Program-made: the position numbers and the translations under genes
Shown here: piece after piece, positions 10,234 to 21,012 of the stretch
Layout: every line of letters starts with the position of its first letter
Numbering within the stretch: position 1 is the first letter of the stretch
Notes under the pieces: generated by a model
Database searches by the model: none
Told to the model about the DNA's origin: nothing
Seen by the model: only the letters and a program-made list of their open reading frames with translations
Source of the DNA: Stomoxys calcitrans
Lineage: Eukaryota > Arthropoda > Insecta > Diptera > Muscidae
DNA length: 64,000 nt
Direction: 5' to 3'
NCBI RefSeq assembly: GCF_963082655.1
Contig: NC_081556.1
Coordinates: 67,137,727 to 67,201,726, forward strand

Positions 10234-11560
10234 GAACAAAGGCTTATAATAACCGAATTTATGGTCAAGGAGCCTTGAGGAGCTTCACGCTATATAAGTC
10301 ACACGGACCTGATGGAATATTTCCGGCGTATTACAAAAGGAGGCTGACTATCTGGCGCCTCATATGTCCACTATTTTCACAGCGTGCCTAAGACTTGCAT
10401 ATACTCCGAAAGCCTGGAAGGAGGCAAGGGTGGTATTTACACCCAAGTCCGGCAAGGTATGTTATGCGACACCAAAGGCCTACAGACCCATAAGCCTTAC
10501 GTCCTCTCTACTCAAAATCATATTACGTATTGTGGACAAACAGCATGCCTGTGTCAAGGGAAGGTAGGTGGAGACGGCCCTGCACGAGGTTATGTATAAA
10601 ATAGAAGAATCCTTCGATGCCAAAACGTATACATTGGCAGTTTGCATTGACATCGAGGGTGCAATTATCAATGTGCGGACCGTCACATTGATCCAATCCT
10701 TAGACCAGTACACGGTCCTTAGAGTCTGGATAAACTATATGCTAAGGAACAAGTGGATAACTTGTGTGTCCCATGACATAAATACAAGGGAGAAAGTGGT
10801 AGAAGGCGCGCCACAGGAGGACTTTTTATCGCCACTCCTATGGGTGACCACCATAAATGACTAATTACGGATGTTGACTGAGGAGGGATTTGAACCCGAT
10901 GTTATAATACTTCTAAGGGGTAAGAAGGATCCGAAGGAGATTAACGCCTTCTCTGAAGATGGCAAAATCCACATCGTTTGGTTGCCGGGCCATAACGGAA
11001 TGAAAAGGCCGACGATTTGGCGGTGAAGGTCAGAGGACTGCCGTCAATAAACTTGGTGAACCCGAAGCCTTTCCGGTCGTCGCAGTCAGAGTTAAGGGCG
11101 TGGGCGATGAATGCGGATGCAACCCTGAGGAACAGCGAAACGGTCGGTAGGACGACGAAAATCCTAGGGGGGGATCCAGATCGTGAGAAGACGAGGCTAA
11201 TACTGAAAGGAAGTAAGAAGCCGGTCGGTATAGCTGTTGGTATCATAACGGAACACATAGGACTACGCGCTCACTTATGTAAAATCGGTGCGGCAAGTAA
11301 TAGCATGTGTAGGGCATGCGGGGAAGATGATGAGACGTTGGAGCATTTCCTTTGGCATTGCCCGGTTTTCGCGTCTAACAGATACCGGCACTTAAGTGGG
11401 GACACAATACCAGACATGAATCAATTTAGGAGCGTGGCATGGATAAAAATTAAGGATTACAAAATCCTGTTGTAGCACGGAATTCCTATTATAAATTTTG
11501 TTTTTTTGAGGTTACTTTTTAGTTTTTAGAGCGCACAATAAGCCGATTACTGGCTTAGGT

Positions 11561-11836
11561 GTATGTCTATAGTGGGATGGGACAGATTTCATTCCGAAAG
11601 TCGAGTAGTGCCATCCCTTAATGGAGCCTTTAAATCCAATTATTTAGGGAAATACTTAACAAGTGTTGATATTAAGGCAAATACAACAACTCTGAGGTCA
11701 AAAAAATTGCCTGCATTAAATCGAGAAGTTCAAGTCATATATGTTGTCCTAAATTTCGAGAAAAATGTCCCTAATTTAAATTTTGCAGCTTTTCAACTAC
11801 CGAAATCTTGAAATTTTGCTTGCTTTTTGTGAGTAA
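11561..11836. other. No recognisable feature
   Basis: The stretch between the LOA 3' end and the next hairpin repeat is moderately AT-rich. An 82-codon frame at 11,563-11,811 resembles nothing I know, has no relative elsewhere in the window, and is probably chance. Confidence 0.4.
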
Positions 11837-12200
11837 AATGCAATGTTGTTGTTGTGGAGGGTGCGATCCTGGTCAAGCTCCTGTAGGTGAGCAAGCTCCT
11901 TCCGGTCCAAAGGACCGATCGCCGCGGGAACAGGGTGGTCAGTGGTTATTTAAAGGCGCCAATAACTCGCCTTGCCATATCGAGCATCATAGGTACTTGT
12001 GGTATTTGTGCAAGAGCCATCCGACCTCTCACTGAGGTCGGAGTAGCTGCTGGTGCAGCTACTCCGTATGGAGCATTCCACTATACGCAATCTGTGGACG
12101 CGCCCGGTAGCTCGCAGCTAAGTTTCTCGTGACAGCAATGAACACCACACAAATTGGAGCTCACTATTCCTGTGTGGTGCTCACAGCAATCGCGTGCCGA
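11837..12200 (-). mobile_element. Hairpin-headed SINE-like repeat, copy 2
   Basis: Same family and orientation as the copy at 757-1,152. The segment GCTCCTGTAGGTGAGCAAGC is identical in both, as is GGTTATTTAAAGGCGCC. The terminal stem has diverged slightly (CACCACACAA against CTGTGTGGTG). The GTTGTTGTTGTGG at 11,842 corresponds to the CAA-type tail of the element read on the minus strand. Confidence 0.55.
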
Positions 12201-12354
12201 GGATAAAATGCAATAATTTATGTCGGACGCATTTTCTTAAGAATGTTTCTTTATTTCTGTTTACTTTTAAAATCAAAGGTTTACAGTGGAATTTATTATA
12301 TGTGTAGATAAGCTAAACGAAAATAGCTATATATCGATTAAAAAAAATAAGTAT

Positions 12355-13185
12355 TGACGAAAATTCTGGGAGGCTACTGATTCTCTGGGGGTAGACGAGC
12401 GTGATGGGTTTCGTTGCACGGACTAAACCAACTCTAGAATCAGCGAACTGAATCTGGAAATAAACAGGGCTTTCAACGAACGCAAGCGGAATATGTGGCT
12501 GGAACACTTGAAGCAATGTAATTTAAGTACCGGTTTTGGCACGCTGTGGTCTACGGCTAAGTCACTCTCGAACTTCTGAAGATGGGATGACAGGACCTCA
12601 GTCACTTTTGACGACGTAATTGTGACTGATCGGAAGAGATGCGCCAGGTTGTTCAATTGACAGCCATCAGAATTTACCGTGAACGAAGTTACGAATGTCA
12701 TCCGTGACGCCAAGTCATCCAAGCCGTAGGCCCCGACGGAATCTTTACACTGGTGCTGAAGAATCTGGATCTACCTGGAGTCAAGTACCTTACAACTGTC
12801 CTCAACCTGTCTTTAAACACTCTTATAGTGCCCGATATCTGGTAGATGGTCAGAGTGATCACCTTACTGAAGTCTGTAAACGACCCGAGTAAGGGGGAGT
12901 CGGTATCATACGCGGACTATTGTATAATAATGGCATCAGGCCATGTGCGATAGGGCAAACGTCTACCTCAACGAACTTGCCGCTTATTTCGCTGCAAGTG
13001 ATTGAAGATATCCGGGGTGTCTCTTCAGTTTTCATGTGGACCAACTCCATCAGGGGATAAAGATCCTACCTGTGCGCAGACAAAACTACATGCTGTCAAA
13101 TCAATACCTTCTGGGCTGTTATCGCAGCAACCATCCAAATCGTCATCTTTTTAATAGGTATCGACCGCCCAGAAACCTTAAGGGC
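12355..13185 (+). pseudogene. Vingi LINE relic
   Basis: Old, internally deleted relative of the LINEs at 1,163, 4,641 and 43,119. Recognisable pieces in order: ISELNLEINR and NMWLEHLKQCNL (12,440-12,530), a linker, NVIRDAKSSK near 12,700, part of the RT fingers near 12,800, then a jump to LYLNELA-like and ILPVRRQNYMLS near 13,060-13,100. Most of the RT palm is missing and stops are frequent. It is clearly more diverged than the three long copies, so this family has been active over a long period. Confidence 0.8.
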
Positions 13186-13189
13186 TTCT

Positions 13190-14145
13190 TGAATAAATCT
13201 TAGTAACGTAAACCATAGTTGTAACAACACATCACCAGACCTACATTTTGATCTTGGGCGTGTTGAACAAAGCGATATCGTTAGCGTTGTAGAATCGATA
13301 AAGTCTAATGCCATTGGTTCTGATGGTATTGACCCAAGATTTTTTAGGATAATTCTACCCTTTATTCTTCCGTATATGTGCCATCTTTTTAATAATATTA
13401 TTTTAAGGAGTTTCAACCACAGTCTTGGAAACGGGCAAGGATAGTCCCAATACCAAAGATATTTGAGACTCAAGTCCACCTCAAAATATCAGGATATATT
13501 GCTAACAAAATTTCAATCTGGTTTCCGGCCAAAGCACAGTTGCACTACTGCATTTTGGAAAGTAGTTGAAGATGTAAGGAGTGACATTGACAGCGATAAA
13601 GTTACCTTTCTTGTTCTCTTAGATCATTCGAAGGCATTTGATTCCGTTGATCCCAATATACTTTGTCTTAAACGGAAACATTTATTTAAATTTTCTGAAA
13701 GAACAACGGATCTTATATTTTTCTATCTTTCGAATAGAAGCCAATCGGTATGTGTTGATAACCGGTGTTCTAGCTATCTTCCAGTCTCAAAAGGTGTTCC
13801 ACAGGGGTCAGTATTGGGCCCACTCCTTTTTTCCTTATATAGCAATGACCTATTGGACAGTTGCGGAAATGTGGTATTCATATGTATGCTGACGACGTAC
13901 AGCCGTATATGAGCTCTTCGATGGCGTAATTCGCCTTAATAGTGACTTGGATAGGATAAACACATGGGCAAACGCCAACGGACTACTTTTAAATCCAACA
14001 AAGTCAAAGTGCCTTGTGATTGGTAGGAATCGGGTGACAATGCCGCCCCATTTTGATGTGGCAATTGCTGGAGCCCCAATTGAGATTGTTTCATCTGCAA
14101 GAAACCTTGGGTTGGAGTTTGATGATAGACATTCATTCAATAAGT
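13190..14145 (+). pseudogene. CR1/Jockey-like reverse transcriptase relic
   Basis: A different LINE family from its neighbours. Frames carry RT signatures: SNAIGSDGIDP near 13,300, FQSGFRPKHSCTTAFWKVV at 13,510-13,565, LLDHSKAFDSVDPN near 13,620, SKGVPQGSVLGPLLFSLY near 13,790-13,845, then a frameshifted YADDVQ-like YMLTTYS region and INTWANANGLLLNPTKSK near 13,960-14,010. The palm aspartates are frameshifted and no endonuclease is present. It is a 5'-truncated dead copy. Confidence 0.8.
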
Positions 14146-14204
14146 AGGTTTTGACATGCTCATTGATGTGTATAAAAGTTGTGTGTAAAAGAGTATAACA
14201 ATGT

Positions 14205-14252
14205 TGTATATTGCAAATGCAAATTTACCCATGAACATTCCATTGAGGAACA
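14205..14252 (-). repeat. Fragment of a SINE body
   Basis: The segment GAACATTCCATTGAGGAACA and its flanks match the body of the tRNA-headed SINE at 60,290-60,490 (GAACATTCAATTAAGGAACA). Only about 45 bp of the body is left here, with no A or B box. Confidence 0.5.
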
Positions 14253-14449
14253 AGAATTATTTTGGAGTGATAACAATTGGGAACACCACCTAAATTTTAT
14301 GTACACGAAAATATTTTGTTAAAGATTGTTTAAAACTCTATGCGTTGCCTAAGGATGTATCATTGGGGCAGAGAGATGTCCGAACGGATAGCATTAAATA
14401 AAATACCATTCTGATTTTAATATGCGATATAAAGGCTGAACTATTAATA

Positions 14450-15990
14450 CTCTTCGGGGTTTTTATTCCAAATTGCAGCTTTTGATATAGATATTATTAT
14501 TTTATGAAGTGGTATACGATTTTTCATATTGAGAATTAAATTTCATGTCAAAAAAGTTTTCCGAGAACAGGGCAGGTCTTTCATATCGTTTCAGTCCATG
14601 GAAATATCTAACTATGGCATTGTAGGTTTTCTCCAATCTTTTTGCACTACTAAAATCGCAACTACTAAAAATTTCACTTCCATAGAACAAAACTGACAAT
14701 AAGTACGATTTGGCCAGGAGAAGACGGATATATTTTTGTTTAAAAGCCTATGTTTGATACAATTTTCTCAGCACACCAAAATTTTTTCCAGGCGCTTCAA
14801 CGGTATGATCAGTCCAAGTGATCATTATAATGCCAAGATTTTTTTGGCTTTTATATGAACTGTAAGCGCTGGCTTCTAATTGATATTATCTCTTCGCGTT
14901 GAATGTTTTGTGTGCGGTTGAAAATCAGTAAACATTTAAATTTTTCTTTCATGGATTTATATGAACAGCTTCTTTAAATAGAAAATTTAGAGAAACGGCA
15001 GATCTTTAATATACAATGAAAATAAAAGGAATCAAGATCGAAACTTGTGGAACACCCTCTTTTTTTTAGCTGTAGCGGGTGTTACATAACATCCTAAGGC
15101 TTTGGAACTGTCCAAAAGTACTAAACAGGTAACTAATCCAGCATCCATATTTGACTTTATGTCTTCCGTAACATCAGTTAAGATGATAACGCATCCGTGT
15201 TTTTTTTTCTTGGTAGAAGACCGAATTGATTAAGGTATTCGCAGATTTGGTTATTTATTATTTATTAAAGGCCTTTGAAAGAAAAGGTATAATCGAGATA
15301 TGGGATGGCAATCACTTCCATAGTTCGATTTAGGTATTGGTATCAATTTAGTGCTTCCACGCAGATGGATATTGGCTCGTTGTTAAAATAGTGTTGAAGA
15401 AGTGGGCCAGATATTGTAAAATATTGGGTTGCCCAAAAAGTAATTGCGGAAAGAAAAGAAAGTAAATGCATTTTTAATAAAACTTACAATGAACTTTAAT
15501 CAAATATACTTTTTTTTACACTTTTTTTCTAAAGCAAGCAAAAAGTAACAGCTGATAACTGACAGAAGAAAGAATGCAATTACAGAGTCACAAGCTGTGA
15601 AAAAATTTGTCAAATTTGTCTTTTTGGACAACCCAATATAAGGCAGTATACATTTAATCAGTCTTGGGTGCAGCCTATTCAATTCAACTGCATGGCTTTT
15701 ATATACGCCAGCTGATTGAACGCAAGAAAATTCAAAATCAAAAAACTAAGGGAAGTTTGGAGAGGTAGATGTGACCATGTGGCTGATTTCATGAAAATTT
15801 TCAGGCGCTAAGTAAGATGGGGTATTTAGAAAAAGATGCGTTCAGCTCAATAGGGGACATTTCATTTTAAACCTTATTAATCCTATTTCTCGGATTGTCT
15901 TATATTTGCTTTTTGAACCAGTTGGCTTCCGAAATTTAACAGCAAAATAATTAGATTTAGTTTTATTTGTTTTCACATACAAGAAGATAA
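14450..15990 (-). pseudogene. CR1/Jockey-like reverse transcriptase relic, interrupted by a MITE
   Basis: Minus-strand RT remnants. Near 15,230-15,090 lie NQFGLLPRK and VTCLVLLDSSKALG; near 15,070 a frayed GVPQ-like segment; near 14,700-14,520 the thumb piece LLSVLFYGSEIFSSCDFSS followed by NAIVRYFHGLKRYE. Internal deletions and stops are common. The mariner-derived MITE at 15,424-15,636 lies inside it. A similar non-coding stretch near 17,340-17,520 may be another fragment of the same family. Confidence 0.65.
15424..15636 (-). mobile_element. 213-bp mariner-derived MITE
   Basis: Starts TTGGGTTGCCCAAAAAG and ends TTTTTGGACAACCCAA, flanked on both sides by TA. Both internal segments match the mariner at 57,163-58,406 read in reverse: AGTAAATGCATTTTTAATA corresponds to that element's 3' end, and GAATGCAATTACAGAGTCAC to its 5' untranslated region. 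The transposase gene is deleted, so it would depend on a full element. Confidence 0.85.
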
Positions 15991-16251
15991 AAATGATCTT
16001 ATATTTACAGTATGTGAGATATCAATATAATTTAACACAGTTCAACAAAGTTTAGTATATAAAATAACGTATATAATACATCAATATTAAACGAATTTTC
16101 AGTAAGGCTTTTTTGAATGGATTTGCGTTGCAAATATATTGAATTGATAAGGGCAGAGTTCTATATGCGGATCCCGTTTATTAGATATTGCCATTTTGAT
16201 ATCAACAGATGTTATAGATGATACAGGTATTGCAAAAGTAAAAAAAAAAAA

Positions 16252-16432
16252 TAAATACAACATACCAACGCACGGCCCTTGAAGCCATCACACCTAATAT
16301 GGTTGAAAAGTCTTCTAACCAAAGACGAAACGCGTCCCATAGCGGTTAGTGTATGTTGCTACCTTTGGCTTTCCTTTTCCATTTGCATCTCCGATCATTG
16401 AGCTCGTCTCGAAAGAGAAACAAACAAAAATT
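16252..16432. repeat. Direct repeat, copy 1 (~180 bp)
   Basis: About 180 bp from ACAACATACCAACGCACG to GAGAAACAAACAAAAATT, repeated at 16,764-16,943 with roughly 90% identity by eye. Neither copy encodes a protein I recognise. It may be the body of a SINE whose tRNA-like part is the B-box segment between the copies. Confidence 0.7.
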
Positions 16433-16489
16433 GTAAAATTTAATGAACTCGCCTTAACAGGCAAAAAACTTAAAAAATTAAAGATTCGG

Positions 16490-16570
16490 CAGAGCCCGGC
16501 CAGGATTCGAACCTGGGAACACGGAAAAACAGCGTGAGCTATTGCCGTTGTCTTAGCGTTCGAAGCCATC
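16490..16570 (-). repeat. tRNA-like segment with B box, probable SINE head
   Basis: On the minus strand CCCAGGTTCGAATCCTGG contains a consensus pol III B box (GGTTCGAATCC) with a pairing T-stem. Upstream lies AATAGCTCACGC as a poor A-box candidate. No complete cloverleaf can be drawn, and the unit lies between two copies of a direct repeat, so a SINE remnant is more likely than a tRNA gene. Confidence 0.45.
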
Positions 16571-16763
16571 AATACTACTTCCAACAGATGATTAAAATCA
16601 TGTGTGGAACGGAAGAAGTGTAATTTACCACAGACAGAATGTCTGCCATTACACAAAAATAAATGCCTTGGAAAAAGTACAGCTAATAACCAGGGCTGTC
16701 GAGCTTGGTAAATGTGGTAATAGTGTCATATTGTAGATGCGTTTTCGCAATTAAATACGATTC

Positions 16764-16943
16764 AAATACAACATACCAACGCACGACCCTTGAGGCCATC
16801 ACACCTAATATAGTTGAAAAGTCTTCTATCCAAAGACGAAACTCGTCCCATAGTGGTTGGTGAGTGTTGCTATCTTTGGCTTTCCTTTTCCATTTGCATC
16901 TCCGATCATTGAGCTCGTCTCGAAAGAGAAACAAACAAAAATT
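16764..16943. repeat. Direct repeat, copy 2 (~180 bp)
   Basis: Second copy of the unit at 16,252-16,432, same orientation, offset by about 512 bp. Differences are scattered substitutions, which suggests two insertions or an old duplication. Confidence 0.7.
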
Positions 16944-17903
16944 ATATTTTCTTTTAAAGAACATCAATCTTTATGTTGAATAAATGAATTTTCATTCAAA
17001 GAGAGAAATGTAAAAAATATGGAGCGTAATTCTCGCATACAGTCTTATTTTTATTTTCATTTCTCTCAATATGTAAAAAATCATTTTTTGAACTGAATGA
17101 TTGGTGTTTTGCAAAAATAAGGAAACTTATATAGTTTCTTTGTGCCTTCAAAACGTTTAATTGATAAAAATATTTGTTTTTAAAATAAAAACAGAAAAAC
17201 GATGCGTATACCCTTGCGTATGTCCATTCATTGTTGTCTCAACAACGACTGACACAAAGAGAATAAGAATACGTGTGACTTGCCATCAACGCTACAGTAA
17301 GGGGCTGGACATCGCTGGCCTAAAGTATGTGCTCATTTGCTTGTGAAAGGCAGAATCGATATAGGGCGATATTCATTTCCATATTTTGATTTTGGCACTG
17401 GTATTACTTTTGAATGTTTCCACATGGTTTTTAAATTGTGTTGAAGAATATGTGATATAAGAAAGTGTGTACGGTAAGATGGATTTTATGGATTGGGTGT
17501 AGGTTATCCAACCCATCTGCATTTCAGTTTATGGACATGCAACCCTCAATGGTTTATAGAAATGCAATGTCGACTTACATGAATAGGCCGAACACATGAT
17601 AATTCAAAAGTCGTGAAGTTAGAAAATATTTTTATGCTCATATATTACGTGTGGGCGAAACAGACATTTCGAAATTGTGCCGAAATTCATTTATTGTCTT
17701 TTTCAGACTTCGTTCATTAATGTGACAGATATTCAAGCCAGTTTTCTGTCTACAGAGTACTTTAATCATTAAATTTAATCCGTTATTGGGACCCGATCTA
17801 TTATTGATCAAAGACACTTATTAGAAATGGCAACGATTTTGTTTTGAGAATTTAAAATTAAAGAGAATTTTGTAATTAATTCTTTAAAATACTATGTATT
17901 AAC
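16944..17903. other. AT-rich spacer, possible LINE fragment
   Basis: No gene seen. The stretch 17,340-17,520 (TGTGTTGAAGAATATGTGA and neighbours) resembles 15,284-15,420 and 15,650-15,710 and may be an untranslated piece of the CR1-like LINE. The remainder shows nothing. Confidence 0.35.
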
Positions 17904-18012
17904 TACAATCCCATGGCACCCGGTTGTACGTACCGGCTTGACCCGATGGAATCCTTCATCGGCAAAGGCTGCCGCCTCAGTGTACAACACATTGCTGCAA
18001 CAACAACAACTA
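17904..18012 (+). mobile_element. Short internally deleted Vingi derivative, second copy
   Basis: About 108 bp with the LINE head (CAATCCCATGGCACCCGG, GACCCGATGGAATCCTTC, GCCGCCTCAGTGTAC) joined to AACACATTGCTGC and an (ACA)n tail. The junction point after GTGTAC is the same as in the copy at 8,820, so these are members of one short family and not independent deletions. A TSD is not clear here. Confidence 0.75.
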
Positions 18013-18454
18013 TTTTCGCTGCTATAATAAAAAAGGAATATGCAAATATCGGTTTAAAAAAATACAGATTCCAAAGACATTAAACTTTATAAATAGCATG
18101 GCTTTCTAGCCATCTGGTAAAAATCCATCTCATTTGCAATATGAATTTGTTCAGTATTATGGCAGTCTTGGCATATAATAATACCTGTGTTTTATTAAAG
18201 TACTATGAAGTGCAGTGCAATGAAATTTGTATGAAAATTACATCTATCCTGGACAACGAAGTTCTGGATAAATGAGCAGTGCAGGTGCACAAAAACTTAA
18301 TAAATTTAATTTGCCTGTTGTACACACACATGTTTTGAAAATTTTAGTAGTAAATTTTCCCAATAACTGCACTGTTTCCTTGTATTTTTTTTACAGGTTA
18401 GCAATTGGCGTCACCACCTCATGGCACACAAACATAGTTGTACCAGAAACTTTA
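18013..18454. other. AT-rich spacer
   Basis: I see no gene or repeat in this stretch. A 71-codon frame at 18,272-18,487 runs into the following repeat and is taken as chance. Confidence 0.35.
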
Positions 18455-19215
18455 TATACCCTCCACTATAGGATGGGGGTGTACTAATTTCGCCATTTTG
18501 TTTGTAACACCTCGAAATATGCGTCTGAGACCACATAAAGTATATATATATTCTTGATCGTCATGTGATTTTAAGTCGATCTAGCCATGTCCGTCCGTCT
18601 GTCTGTCGAAAGCACGCTAACTTTCGAAGGAGTTAAGCTAGCCGCTTGAAATTTTGCACAAATACTTTTTATTAGTGTAGGTCGGTTGGGATTATAAATG
18701 GGCCAAATCGGTTCATGTTTTGATATAGCTGCCAAATAAACCTTGACTTCTTGAGCCTCTAAAGGGCGCAATTTTCGTCCGATTTGACTGAAATTTTGCA
18801 TGTAGTGTTTTGGAATCTTTTCCAATAACGGTACTAAGTATGATTCAAATCGGTTCATAATTTAGTATAGCTGTCATATAAACCAATCTTGGATCTTGAC
18901 TGTTTGAGCCAATAGAACGCGCAATTCTCATCCGATTTGGCTGAAATTGTGCATGAGGTATTTTGGTATCACTTCCAATAACTGAGCTAAGTATGGTGCA
19001 AATCGGTACATAACCTGATATAGCTGCCATATAAACCGATCTGGGATCTTGACTTCTTGAGCCTCTAGAGGGCGCAATTCTCATACGATTTGGAAGAAAT
19101 TTTGTACAACGGCTTCTCTCATGACCTTCAACGTACGTGTCTAATATGGTTCAATAGCTTGATACAGCTCCCACATAAACCGATTTCCCGATCTTGCTTC
19201 TTGTTAGGTTTTATT
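18455..19215 (+). mobile_element. DINE-1-like element with tandem units
   Basis: The head ATATACCCTCCACTATAGG is followed by AAAGTATATATATATTCTTG, then GTCGATCTAGCCATGTCCGT, the conserved block typical of DINE-1/INE-1 repeats of flies. Units of about 150 bp follow, each with GATATAGCTGCC(A)TATAAACC, GAGCC...GCGCAATT and GAAATTTTG cores. The 3' end is not clear and probably decays near 19,215. These are non-autonomous relatives of Helitrons (Helentrons) by established family knowledge. Nothing is encoded. Confidence 0.65.
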
Positions 19216-19368
19216 TTCGCCCTTCACGGCTTATGTATCCAGTACTAGAATGAAACAGCATTTAAGTCCCGAAAAGAATAAATCGAGTCTATTTTTTCTT
19301 TCTTTTCAATTTAATACCCGTTTGCGATATTTTAAAGTTCGTGGAAGTAAGATTTTCATTGATGTATA

Positions 19369-21012
19369 CAGCGGTCAAAAAAAGTATTCATCATTCAATG
19401 TTTTTTTTTAATAAGTCTACAAAAGACAATTGGAATAAAAACATATTAAACTAATGATGCAGTAGTGCTTGTGTGATATATATGTACACAATTTCATTGT
19501 TTTTAAAGAAAAAAATAGTATTTATTGGAACAAAAAGGGCCATTTTACAGCTGAACACAAAAAATTAAACAAAAAAAGTATTCATCATTGCAAAAAAACA
19601 AAAAAATAAATAACATAATTTAAAAAAATTAATACTTTGTTATTCGACCACCGCGTCTTATAACTTCTTTTAAACGGTTTGACATCGATTGGACTAATTT
19701 AGCGGTTATATTTTGGTCTATATTAGTCCATTCCTCCATTATCACCTGTTGCATTTGACTCTTGCTCGAAAAATTGCGCGTTCTCAATTTGCGTTCGAGA
19801 TGTTCCCAAAGATGTTCAATTGGGTTCAAGTCGGGACTTTGAGGAGGAGTTTTAATGACTTTGGGGCAGTTATACAGCATCCACATCTTGGTATTTAAAG
19901 CAGAATGTTTGGGGTCATTATCTTGATAATATTGAAAGTTATTACCAAGCCCAAGTTTTACAGCACTATCTTTTAAATTCCTCTTTAAAATGTCAATGTA
20001 ATACTTATGATCCATTACTCCATTAATAATTTCAAGATTTCCCGCTCCTGAAGCCGCCATACACCCCCAAACCATTAAACCACCTCCACCATGTTTTACA
20101 GTAGCAACTGTGTTTCGTTCTTCAAGCTCTGTATTTGGTTTTCTGTACACTATGACCTTTCCATCGCACCCAAAAAGATTAAACTTGCTCTCGTCTGCAA
20201 AAATGACTGTTTTCCAAAATGATTCGGGCTGTTTTACATACATTTTTGCGAAGTTTAGCCTTTTCACTCGGTTTATTTTATTTATAAAGGGCTTCTTACG
20301 TGCAGTTCTTCCTCTGTAACTATGCCTTTTGAGTGTATTTCGAATTGTTTGTGTAGTAACTTCCTTCCCTAAATATTCCATAGTGTTTTTACGAAGAATG
20401 GTCGCATTTGTCTTCGGAGTTTTCTGAACTTGCCGCACTAGCCAACGCACATCTCCAACTGAAAGTGCTTTTGGTCGACCAGATCTTGGTTTATTGTCAA
20501 CAGTTTTCGTTTCTGTCCACTTTCTGATGATGGATTGTATAGTAGATCGTGGTCTATTTAATATTTCACTGATAGTTTTTTGAGTTAAACCATTCCTGTG
20601 GTGTTTTATTATCAAAACTTTTACCTCATCAGAAACCTCGTTTTGCTTACGACCCATTTTGACAAAAACTATATTTTCAATGAAATTAAATATTTGCTGT
20701 CAAGGGCAAAGCCTCCTTTACTAAATAAAACAGAAAAGGGGGATTCCCAAATAATATTTGAATTTGACTTTGATGATAGCACATCAATGATGAATACTTT
20801 TTTTGTTCTGTTTTTGGTGTTATTATATAAAATTGCATTTTTTGCGCTAAATAAATTAAATTTATTTTTTGAATTTATTTTAAAACATATTACGAAAAAT
20901 AAACTATTGCATAAAACTGCATTATTTGTTTACTTTAAATTTTCTTCAATTACCCAAAATAAGTGAATTTATTATCAATTTTGCTAATGATGAATACTTT
21001 TTTTGACCGCTG
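19369..21012 (-). mobile_element. Complete IR/DR-type Tc1 transposon
   Basis: 1,644 bp, flanked by TA at 19,367-19,368 and 21,013-21,014. Terminal inverted repeats of about 27 bp begin CAGCGGTCAAAAAAAGTA. Within each end the core AAAAAAAGTATTCATCATT recurs: outer copies at the termini, inner copies at about 19,571 (left) and 20,787 (right, inverted). Each terminal region is therefore about 220 bp with two transposase-site-like direct repeats, the IR/DR layout known from Sleeping Beauty-type elements. With an open transposase gene it may be recently active. Confidence 0.92.
19629..20657 (-). CDS. Tc1-type transposase (DD34E), intact
   Basis: 342 residues, ATG to TAA without interruption. Residues about 1-115 form a paired-like bipartite DNA-binding region with a GRPK motif at 60-63 that links the two helix-turn-helix units. 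The catalytic domain carries VIFADESKF (D155), YYQDNDPKHS (D246) and SPDLNPIEHLW (E281), which gives exactly 34 residues between the second and third acids. A glycine-rich KHGGGGLMVWG lies at 189-199. The protein should cut and paste its own element at TA sites. Length and all three acids match active Tc1 family members; activity itself is not shown. Confidence 0.95.
   Translation of the reverse strand: MGRKQNEVSDEVKVLIIKHHRNGLTQKTISEILNRPRSTIQSIIRKWTETKTVDNKPRSGRPKALSVGDVRWLVRQVQKTPKTNATILRKNTMEYLGKEVTTQTIRNTLKRHSYRGRTARKKPFINKINRVKRLNFAKMYVKQPESFWKTVIFADESKFNLFGCDGKVIVYRKPNTELEERNTVATVKHGGGGLMVWGCMAASGAGNLEIINGVMDHKYYIDILKRNLKDSAVKLGLGNNFQYYQDNDPKHSALNTKMWMLYNCPKVIKTPPQSPDLNPIEHLWEHLERKLRTRNFSSKSQMQQVIMEEWTNIDQNITAKLVQSMSNRLKEVIRRGGRITKY

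Larger units (their letters stand above)
8202..11560 (+). mobile_element. Decayed LOA-type LINE (ORF1 repeats, endonuclease, RT, RNase H, 3' end)
   Basis: A degenerate LOA-like LINE in collinear order. ORF1-like coding sequence with internal repeats spans about 8,202-9,190, endonuclease remnants (LIGCDANSHH, VNRIRKKVLDVTM) 9,300-9,690, RT remnants (YTPKAWKEARVVF, VCIDIEGA) about 10,240-10,900, and an RNase H and zinc-finger tail (WLPGHNGM; CRACGEDDETLEHFLWHC) 10,960-11,475. A 3' UTR follows to about 11,560. Many stops and frameshifts are present. Minus-strand relatives lie at 41,650-43,118 and 46,698-50,810. A short Vingi derivative (8,820) and a tRNA-headed SINE (10,079) have inserted into it. 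LOA assignment is from memory of family motifs. Confidence 0.75.
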
